A stretch of DNA of 64,000 nucleotides from Gemmata massiliana (GTDB taxonomy: Bacteria; Planctomycetota; Planctomycetia; Gemmatales; Gemmataceae). Every line of letters starts with the position of its first letter. Position 1 is the stretch's first letter. Shown piece after piece: positions 39,108 through 45,819 of this stretch. The stretch covers positions 6,345,738 through 6,409,737 of the forward strand of contig NZ_LR593886.1 of NCBI RefSeq assembly GCF_901538265.1, in the 5' to 3' direction. Under the pieces are notes generated by a model. That model was given only the letters and a program-made list of their open reading frames with translations, was not told the DNA's origin and ran no database searches. The position numbers were made by a program, and so were the translations under genes.

Positions 39108-39716
39108 ATGGATGAGCGCCCGGCATTGGATGGCACGCTGCTGAATGTATTTGAGGCGGCCCGCGCGGAGGCGCGGGCGAGAGACGGGTTGCCTATCACA
39201 CTTGAATCTCTTGTGGAACGCGCTGGGTTGCATGACCGGAGCCACGCACGCAAGCTCGTGAAGAAACTCGCCGAACGCGGATACGTCAAGCAGATCGAAT
39301 CAGGCGGTACGATCCTGGTCCCCGGTGAGCGGGCCGGTTGCGAGCTGCCTCTGCTGGGCCACACCGCAGCCGGCGCCCCGATCGCGAACCTCTCGACGAA
39401 CTACGAGTATTTCAACTTCAACGACGCATTTGGTGGTGATGGCAATTTCATGCTGAAGGTGCGTGGCCGGTCAATGATCGGAGATTGCATCAACGATGGA
39501 GATCTGCTCATTCTCAAGCCGTCGTCTGTTGCTGAGGACGGGCAAAAGGTGGTGTGCAAAATCGAAGACGAGCTGACCCTCAAAGTGTTCCGCAAGATCC
39601 GGAACGCCTATTGGCTTTACGCCTGCAATACCAAAGTGAAGCCCCGCAAGCTCGACCCAAAACAAGATAACCAAATCATCGGCATCCTGATCGGCGTGGT
39701 GCGCCAGGAGCAGTGA
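39108..39716 (+). CDS. LexA/CI-type autocleaving repressor (S24)
   Basis: 202 residues from ATG 39108; an upstream frame-open GTG at 39048 lies within operator 1 and is unlikely. N-terminal winged helix (ITLESLVERAGLHDRSHARK). The cleavage site is Ala88-Gly89 in HTAAGAP. The S24 catalytic Ser122 is in GRSMIGD and Lys159 in ELTLKVF. It should hold the prophage silent and be inactivated through RecA during DNA damage. It diverges from the excisionase-like gene over two matching operators. Confidence 0.88.
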   Translation: MDERPALDGTLLNVFEAARAEARARDGLPITLESLVERAGLHDRSHARKLVKKLAERGYVKQIESGGTILVPGERAGCELPLLGHTAAGAPIANLSTNYEYFNFNDAFGGDGNFMLKVRGRSMIGDCINDGDLLILKPSSVAEDGQKVVCKIEDELTLKVFRKIRNAYWLYACNTKVKPRKLDPKQDNQIIGILIGVVRQEQ

Positions 39717-39720
39717 CCAC

Positions 39721-40134
39721 GTGAGCGCGGAAAAGGATGCCAACAGCCAGGAGCCCCGAAGCGCCTTCTACGTCGCAGTGATCGGCGATCCCGACCTGAT
39801 GCGCCCGCGCGAACTGGGCGCGATGCTTGACCGACTGCTCACCCGACAGCGGGACGAGAGCCGGATCGTACTGCTCGTCACGAGCGACGGCCCGGAAGTG
39901 CAACTGTCGAGCGGGCAGAACTGGCCGATCCACCTCGTGCCGTTGTGCTCTGGCCCTGTAAAGCGAGATTGCGAGATCATCTACCAGGCTCACGCAATCG
40001 TGATTATCGGTAGCCCGGAGCCGTGGTCTCGGCTCATGCGGTTAGCTGCCGAGTCTGGAATTCCGACCCGGGTGTTTAAGCAACACCAACGCCCAGCCCC
40101 TCGATCGGAAGGAATCTTCGATGGCCCGTGGTAA
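39721..40134 (+). CDS. Rossmann-like protein, possibly SLOG-related
   Basis: 137 residues from a GTG at 39721. FYVAVIGDPDLMRPRELGAM, LDRLLTRQRDESRIVLLVTS and HAIVIIGSPEPWSRLMRLAA suggest a Rossmann-like fold in the style of the DUF2493/SLOG group, but the usual GGA-G-D loop is degenerate. It lies between repressor and integrase and overlaps the latter by 14 bp. Such folds bind nucleotides or nucleotide-derived signals in some phage and defence contexts; its role here is open. Confidence 0.55.
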   Translation: MSAEKDANSQEPRSAFYVAVIGDPDLMRPRELGAMLDRLLTRQRDESRIVLLVTSDGPEVQLSSGQNWPIHLVPLCSGPVKRDCEIIYQAHAIVIIGSPEPWSRLMRLAAESGIPTRVFKQHQRPAPRSEGIFDGPW

Positions 40135-41191
40135 GAAGAAGGCCGCACGCCAGCGCCGGCACAAAGGCACTGGGTCATTCTTCCTGAGTGAGTCTCGGGG
40201 CGTGTACATCGGTCGTGTGATCGTGGGCCGAACCCCCGCGGGTAAACCTATATACGTTGAGCGGAGCGACCCGACAGAGGCCGGGCTTGCCGCAAAACTC
40301 GCACGGCTGGAACCTCCTAAAGCTGATGCCACGATGCGAGACTGGCTCGCACGGTGGCTCGACGAAATGGGCGTTCGTGGTCGCACTGAGAAGATCCGCC
40401 GCGGCGCGGTCTCGAACTACCTGGCGCCGTCGCTCGGGCACCTCAAAGTGCGAGAGGTAACGGTGCAGCAGATCAACCGCGCCGCTACAGCTTGGGCCGA
40501 AAAGGTCGCGCCTGCGACAGTTCGGTTGTACCTGTCGGTTCTTCACACTGCCATGAAAGCGGCTCAGGATGCCGGGTTAAGAACGGACAACCCCGCCGGC
40601 GCGGTCAAGAAGCCTGTGGCACCCAAAAAGAAGATATACCCGTTCACACGCGACGAGGTGAAGCTCATCGTGGCAGAGGCCGCGAAATTGCCACGCACGC
40701 GGATCGTCGGGGCGCTAATCCTGCTTGGATGTCGAATGGGCGAAGCACTCGCGCTCGACGTTCCCGCATTCGATCCCATCACCGGTGAACTGTCCATTAC
40801 CGAAACGCAGGACCACGATAAGACTCGCGGCCCGACCAAGAGCGCGAATGGGGTGAGGACGATTGATGTGCCACCGGATCTGCTCCCGATTCTTACGGCG
40901 GCAATCGGCGAACGGACGAGCGGTTCGATTTTTACCAGCCCAGAGGGTGGTCGATCCCAACACGACTCGACGCGAAACGCCTGGGTTCGGGTGCTCAAAC
41001 AGGTTGGTTTGAAGTACCGGAATCCACACCAGGCCCGTCACACGGTCGCCACCCTCCTGCTTGCGGCTGGTTGGGGCGTAGGGGATGTTGCGGCGTACCT
41101 TGGCGATTCACCCGAGACGATTATGCGCACCTACTGCCACCCTACAGGCGCAAAGATGGGGGCCGCCTTTCACGCGGTGTTGCACGGGTAA
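40121..41191 (+). CDS. Tyrosine-family phage integrase
   Basis: 356 residues, ATG 40121. Core-binding helices at about 70-160, catalytic domain from 172. Arg205 in GCRMGEAL, His303 and Arg306-His307 in HQARH, and Tyr338 in RTYCHP are the expected catalytic residues. It integrates and, with an excisionase, excises the prophage; its place at the right end means attR should lie close downstream. Confidence 0.93.
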   Translation: MARGKKKAARQRRHKGTGSFFLSESRGVYIGRVIVGRTPAGKPIYVERSDPTEAGLAAKLARLEPPKADATMRDWLARWLDEMGVRGRTEKIRRGAVSNYLAPSLGHLKVREVTVQQINRAATAWAEKVAPATVRLYLSVLHTAMKAAQDAGLRTDNPAGAVKKPVAPKKKIYPFTRDEVKLIVAEAAKLPRTRIVGALILLGCRMGEALALDVPAFDPITGELSITETQDHDKTRGPTKSANGVRTIDVPPDLLPILTAAIGERTSGSIFTSPEGGRSQHDSTRNAWVRVLKQVGLKYRNPHQARHTVATLLLAAGWGVGDVAAYLGDSPETIMRTYCHPTGAKMGAAFHAVLHG

Positions 41192-41345
41192 AGTGGTGAT
41201 AAGATGAGAGTGGGTTGACGGAAGTGAAGTATTGTCAACGCACTAAAGCACTTACATCGTGGCACTTAAACTCTTCCCCGAGTTGAAGGCCCGCCGGGAT
41301 GGTCCCGGCGGGTCTTTTTTCGTGCGCAGTTCTGCGCAATGTGTT
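41192..41345. other. Likely attR side, core not identified
   Basis: Between the integrase stop and host genes. GTTGAC at about 41213 and GTCAAC at about 41233 form an inverted pair that could be an integrase arm or core site. Without the left end outside this window the attachment core cannot be fixed. No tRNA is seen here. Confidence 0.3.
41290..41320 (+). terminator. Rho-independent terminator after integrase
   Basis: 10-bp perfect stem CCCGCCGGGA / TCCCGGCGGG with loop TGG, then TCTTTTTT. Confidence 0.88.
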
Positions 41346-41489
41346 TCACAACGCCAGAAGCGGGGGCGTTCCTTCCGGACCCGGCGGCCACCACCAGTGA
41401 CGGAAGAGATAGACGATTACGCCGGCTGCGGGCAGCCCAACTTGTGCCACTGTTGTGAATTCCATGATGCGTACCCCGGGTGCAGCCAT
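41346..41489 (-). CDS. Possible 47-residue protein at prophage edge
   Basis: Minus-strand frame from ATG at 41489: MAAPGVRIMEFTTVAQVGLP then AAGVIVYLFRHWWWPPGPEG. A short hydrophobic segment and a Trp/Pro-rich tail. Length and context make it uncertain. Confidence 0.3.
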   Translation of the reverse strand: MAAPGVRIMEFTTVAQVGLPAAGVIVYLFRHWWWPPGPEGTPPLLAL

Positions 41490-41575
41490 GCTGTGCGAGC
41501 AATTGGGCTACACATAGGTACGCAAACCACAGACCGGACCGGGCAGCAAATGTCCGATAATTCGCCATGAATTAC

Positions 41576-41625
41576 GCAGATAGCGCAGATTGAAATCTCA
41601 TTATCTTCTAATCTGCGCTATCTGC
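41576..41625. terminator. Hairpin after the cytochrome gene
   Basis: 16-bp perfect stem GCAGATAGCGCAGATT / AATCTGCGCTATCTGC, downstream of the minus-strand gene ending at 41652. Probably its terminator. Confidence 0.55.
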
Positions 41626-41651
41626 TTCACCCGCGACGGTTTACACCGTAC

Positions 41652-43535
41652 TCACTTCTTCGGCGGTACAATGGGCCAGCCGCCCGCGGGCGCCAGCCCG
41701 CTGTGGTTGATCTGCGCCCAATATTTGTAGATGTCGAAGTGTGGGTCGTTGTCCTGGTCGTGGCACTTCATGCACATGCCCCCGACGCGGTTGAGTAGCA
41801 GTTGGTCGGCCGGGGCGATCGCTTCCTTTCCACGCTCTTCGGGTCCGAGTTTGGCCATCTTCTCGATAAACGCCTTGTCCGGCATCTTGGCCTTCCCCGG
41901 AACGCCTTGCTTCCAGAGCGCGAGGAACTCGGTCAACTGCTTGTTCTTCGGGTCCGCCGCGTGCCCGCTGCCCGGACCGTGGCAGCTCTCGCAACCGACG
42001 TGTTTGAGGTGCGCGGTCTTCTTCTCGTCCTCGTACCCGGTCTGGTAATCGAACCCGACCGTGTGGCACCGCACGCACTCGCCGTCGTACTGGCGCAGAC
42101 TCGGGCGCTTAGCGAGCTTCTCTAGCGCCTCCATCGCGTGCCCGTGCTTCGACTTCGACCACTGCTCGTGCTCCTTCGCGTGGCACGCTTTGCACGCATC
42201 GGAGCCGACGTAAGTCAGATTCACTTTGGGATTTAGCCCCTGAGCGTGGATCTGGGCCGCGTGCGGAACGCGGGGGTAGTCTTTGCCCAAAACGATCTGG
42301 GACTTAACCGACTTCGCGTAATCTTCGAGGATGCCCAGCACCTTGTTCGACTTGTGCGCCTGCTCCTCGGTACCGGGGGTCAGGAACTCCTCGGTCATTT
42401 GGACGAGCTGGTACTTCAGGTCGAAACCGCCGTCGGGCTTTTTGAACACGCCCAGCACACCGATGTGCTGCCCCTTGTGCCCGACCTCGATAATCAGCGA
42501 CTTGGTTCCCTGCGGCTGTTGCGGGAGTAGCGGCGGGAGTGGGTCACTCGCCTGGCATAGAATGATGTTGAATTGCGGGAAGTCTTTGGCAACGTTCGCT
42601 GCGTCCGTGGCACTGCCCTGGTAGATGAGCACGTTGAGCTGCGGCTTCTTCTTGTGGTTCTTGAGTTCGTCGCGGGCGGTTTTCAGAGCGTCTTCGACCT
42701 TCGCAAAGTCAATCGACGTATCAAGTTTCTTGTTGCGGGCGTCCACTGCGAGCGCTTTACCAACGACCCCGGCGATTCCAATCGGCAGCTTGCCCACCTC
42801 CGTGACCTCGGTCGAACCGATCAACGGCCGCGTGTCATCGGGGAGCACCGGGAACCGCTTGAGCCGCGGAACCTCTTGCCCGGTGCCGTCCAGTCCGATC
42901 GCGTTTCCGGCGAGCGTGAACGGGGGCTGTTCCTTCTGCGCGACATACGCGCCGAGCAGCATGTCCAGTTGCGCGGTGATGTCCGTTTGCCCCACGCCCA
43001 CCGCGACGTACCCCATCTCGCGCAGCGAGTTCATCGTGGCGATGTACTTGAGCCGCCCCTGTTCGCGAACAGCGGGTTTCTCCGGGTACAGGTCGCCGAG
43101 ATCGACGCCGGCGACCGGCCAGCCCTTCTCCCTCAACGACTGGATGAAGACCGCCCGGCGCTCCAGCCCACCGGTTTGCGGCCGACTGCACCCGCACGGT
43201 TGGAGGAACCCGAACGTTTGTCCGGTGAACACGATGACCGCGTCCGGCTTCTGGTCCTTCGGCCACCCGACGAACAACTGCTGCGGTGGCACCGCGCTCG
43301 GGGGTGCGACTTTCGCCGCAACGTGTTGGTCCGCGGGCAGATTCGGCACGAACGTCACGGACGGTAGTGAATCCGCCCCGGCCTCGGGTGCAGTCGTTTC
43401 AGCGGGTGCCGAACGTTCGGCGTGTGTCGTTGGGGCCGACACCACGCACCCGGCCAGGAACGCGGCGGAAACACAGAAGAAAGCGGACCAACGCACCGAG
43501 GACGCGCGGACGGGTAACGGGGTCGGATCGGTCAT
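41652..43535 (-). CDS. Lipoprotein: metallophosphatase-like domain plus tetraheme cytochrome c
   Basis: 627 residues, minus strand. Signal with lipobox FLAGC (Cys near residue 30). Residues about 95-330 resemble the 5'-nucleotidase/metallophosphatase fold of 'CGC-GG' proteins (VFTGQTFGFLQPCGCSRPQT, GGLERRAVFIQSL). The C-terminal 180 residues carry four heme sites, CKACH, CVRCH, CESCH and CMKCH, in a cytochrome c554-like order. It should be a periplasmic, membrane-tethered electron carrier. It reads in the same direction as the gene upstream at 43724-45286. Confidence 0.85.
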   Translation of the reverse strand: MTDPTPLPVRASSVRWSAFFCVSAAFLAGCVVSAPTTHAERSAPAETTAPEAGADSLPSVTFVPNLPADQHVAAKVAPPSAVPPQQLFVGWPKDQKPDAVIVFTGQTFGFLQPCGCSRPQTGGLERRAVFIQSLREKGWPVAGVDLGDLYPEKPAVREQGRLKYIATMNSLREMGYVAVGVGQTDITAQLDMLLGAYVAQKEQPPFTLAGNAIGLDGTGQEVPRLKRFPVLPDDTRPLIGSTEVTEVGKLPIGIAGVVGKALAVDARNKKLDTSIDFAKVEDALKTARDELKNHKKKPQLNVLIYQGSATDAANVAKDFPQFNIILCQASDPLPPLLPQQPQGTKSLIIEVGHKGQHIGVLGVFKKPDGGFDLKYQLVQMTEEFLTPGTEEQAHKSNKVLGILEDYAKSVKSQIVLGKDYPRVPHAAQIHAQGLNPKVNLTYVGSDACKACHAKEHEQWSKSKHGHAMEALEKLAKRPSLRQYDGECVRCHTVGFDYQTGYEDEKKTAHLKHVGCESCHGPGSGHAADPKNKQLTEFLALWKQGVPGKAKMPDKAFIEKMAKLGPEERGKEAIAPADQLLLNRVGGMCMKCHDQDNDPHFDIYKYWAQINHSGLAPAGGWPIVPPKK

Positions 43536-43723
43536 CGCGGATCGTCCTCCTGAGCGGCGGTGGAGTCATTCCCTCCGAACATTCGGCATCAACCGGTCAA
43601 CGGGTCGAGCGGTGGGGTGAATCGCGCTATGTGTAGTGCGCCGACCGAACCGGGTTGCGCGGACTGGGCAAGAACGCGCCAGTCGCGCCGGTCGCACATC
43701 CGACACAACCGGCGCCATCGCAT

Positions 43724-45286
43724 TTACCCCTGTTCGCCGGAGCCCTTGATCGGGATGCGAATGCGCTGCGGCTTCGGCCCCTTCACTTCGATCACCACAA
43801 TCGCATTGGAGTCAATGGCCCCGTACTGGCGCCCGGGCGGGATCTCGAGTTTGAGTTCGTAGTACCCCTGTCCGCCGCGGTCCTCTTTCTTGGTCAGCGC
43901 GTACTTAACGAACCGCGGCAGGCACTGATCCTCGACCAGCACGAGTTCCGTGCCGGCCGTTTCTGCTACCAGTGTCTCCGTGTGAACGGTCCCGGCCCGG
44001 CCCTTGAACGTGGGCACCGTGACGTCGGTCTTGCCGGTCGCCAGCCACACGGCCCCGCGAACGGTCGCGGTGACCTTGACCGACTGCGGTTTCGCGCCCC
44101 CGGCCGTGATGTGGATCGTGCGCTCCATCAGCCCGATGTCGAGCCGGCTCTCACCGATCTTCGGCCGCATCGCGACCGTAACCCGGTACGCGGACTGCAC
44201 CCGGCTGAATTTCCCGCCCTTCGCCACCTCTTCCGCAACGGCCTGGAGGTCCGAATCGGGAAGGCGCTCGACGCTGGTGACTTCCACGAACTTGCCCGGA
44301 TCGATGCCCGCCGGGGCCTGGACCTCGCACTTGGGTGGGGCCAGATCACCGAACTCCGAATTCCGCCCGCGGGTCGCGGAGTAGACGAGGAACTTGTACT
44401 CGCGGTCGCCGGTCAGTTGGTTCACTTCCCCCACTTCGATCGCCGAGCGCGACACCGCGAAGGGCTCGGCCGGGCCGAAGAAGATGGAGAACTCGTGACC
44501 GCCCATTTGCTGCGTCCCGTCGATGCCGGTCGCGAAACTGGCCTGTAGAGGGACTTTCGGGTTCTCGGCGACCGAGAACAGGAGCTCCATGATGCCCCAC
44601 TGCGGCGCCCACTTGTCGGGGGTCGCGGGGGCCGCAGGGATCTTGTAGGTCGCGTCGGGGTGTTCGCTGAATTTGTGTTTCGTCCATTCGAGCTTGCTGA
44701 AGTCCGCGGCCGGGTCCGCGAGACCGACGCCGAAGGCGTTGAACGTCCCGATCGGCAGCGCCGCGAGTGCGGTCCGCTGTAAGTAGGCGCGCGTCACGTC
44801 CGGGGGAATCGCGGCCAAGCGCCCCCCGCTGCACGCCGTGCAACTCACGCCCTTGAGTTGCATCGTGACCGGCTTCGCGTTGCGGTTCTCGAACCAGAAC
44901 GCGGCCGACCGCGTTTTCTCTTTGTCCGGCTCGAAGAAGCCCGCGAAGACCCGGTCCTGTGGGCTGAAGTCGAACTTGTTTTCCTTGGACGGGTCGTAAG
45001 AAGGCGCGAGCAACGGGAGGTTCGCGTACCCCGGCCACGAGAGGTTCGGCGGGTCCCACATCCGGGTGCTGTTGAAGAACACGAGTGGGGGAGTGCCCGA
45101 GGAACTCTTCGAGCCGGGGCCGTCTTCGTCTTTCTCTTGTGGTTTTTGAGTGTACTGTGAAAAAAGCGTGACGCCGAAGATCACAAGCATCAGTGCCACG
45201 ATCGGGACGGCGACCCGGAGCGTGGACTTCAGCCCCCCGCTCGACCTGTTCGTCGCACTGTTGTTCACGTCCTGGCTCATACCCAC
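43724..45286 (-). CDS. Membrane-anchored exported protein, partner of the cytochrome
   Basis: 520 residues, minus strand. One N-terminal membrane anchor (VAVPIVALMLVIFGVTLFSQ) and a large exported part, beta-rich with GVSCTACSGGRLA near residue 155, whose paired cysteines could bind metal or heme-related partners. Two Ig-like regions (PVTMQLKGVSC; QSVKVTATVRGAVWL) are suggested. It probably works with the tetraheme lipoprotein downstream. Family not recognised with certainty. Confidence 0.65.
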   Translation of the reverse strand: MGMSQDVNNSATNRSSGGLKSTLRVAVPIVALMLVIFGVTLFSQYTQKPQEKDEDGPGSKSSSGTPPLVFFNSTRMWDPPNLSWPGYANLPLLAPSYDPSKENKFDFSPQDRVFAGFFEPDKEKTRSAAFWFENRNAKPVTMQLKGVSCTACSGGRLAAIPPDVTRAYLQRTALAALPIGTFNAFGVGLADPAADFSKLEWTKHKFSEHPDATYKIPAAPATPDKWAPQWGIMELLFSVAENPKVPLQASFATGIDGTQQMGGHEFSIFFGPAEPFAVSRSAIEVGEVNQLTGDREYKFLVYSATRGRNSEFGDLAPPKCEVQAPAGIDPGKFVEVTSVERLPDSDLQAVAEEVAKGGKFSRVQSAYRVTVAMRPKIGESRLDIGLMERTIHITAGGAKPQSVKVTATVRGAVWLATGKTDVTVPTFKGRAGTVHTETLVAETAGTELVLVEDQCLPRFVKYALTKKEDRGGQGYYELKLEIPPGRQYGAIDSNAIVVIEVKGPKPQRIRIPIKGSGEQG

Positions 45287-45655
45287 GGCTCCGGTGACAC
45301 ATCAAAGGCGTCGGAGGTTTCTACGTCCCGCAACGGGTAAAGGTTTGTTGTGTTGAGGAGCGGGCGTCCTTCAAGAAGTACCCGCCCATACCGTTCCGAA
45401 CCGAGGCTAACTTTTGCTAACATTTCCGGCCAGCCGCGGCGGATTCGGGGCCAAAAGCGTCAACCCCTGCTATTTTCAGCACACCCGCACGCCGTTTCTT
45501 CCATATTTGGGTCGCGCAGGCTAACACCGCGCACATTTTCCCGCGATCCGGTCGATTTCCGTTCTCAAAAGCGCCCACGCCTGGAATCAGACACCTGGAA
45601 CGGCTCACGTATAGTATACGCAAAAACAGTAAAACAATCCAGGGAGAGCGCCTAT

Positions 45656-45774
45656 TTAGGCGAACGGCCGGTGTAAGCCAGCCGGTGAGAACAGCAACAC
45701 GATTGGGACCGCACCGACCTCACCGACGAGTTCAATGCCCCTTACCGGCCGGCTTACACCGGCCGTTCGCCTAA
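45656..45774. repeat. Inverted pair of GGCCGGTGTAAGCC hairpin repeats
   Basis: The arm starting TTAGGCGAACGGCCGGTGTA at 45656 recurs inverted, ending at 45774, with 24 perfect bases, one mismatch and six more. Each arm itself contains the small hairpin GGCCGG-TGTAAG-CC. A relative lies at 53352-53391. Here the pair probably terminates the M16 gene. The remaining 45287-45655 stretch shows no gene. Confidence 0.75.
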
Positions 45775-45819
45775 ACGAACGGGCGCGTACCCAAACTCAC
45801 CGGCTGGTCGCCCATCGGC

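Noticed and set aside
41192..41345. A tRNA gene as the integration target at the right prophage end
   Set aside because: No cloverleaf could be drawn near the integrase, so the attachment site remains unassigned.
41259..41570. 103-residue plus-strand frame after the integrase
   Set aside because: It runs through the terminator hairpin and has no domain or codon pattern of a gene.
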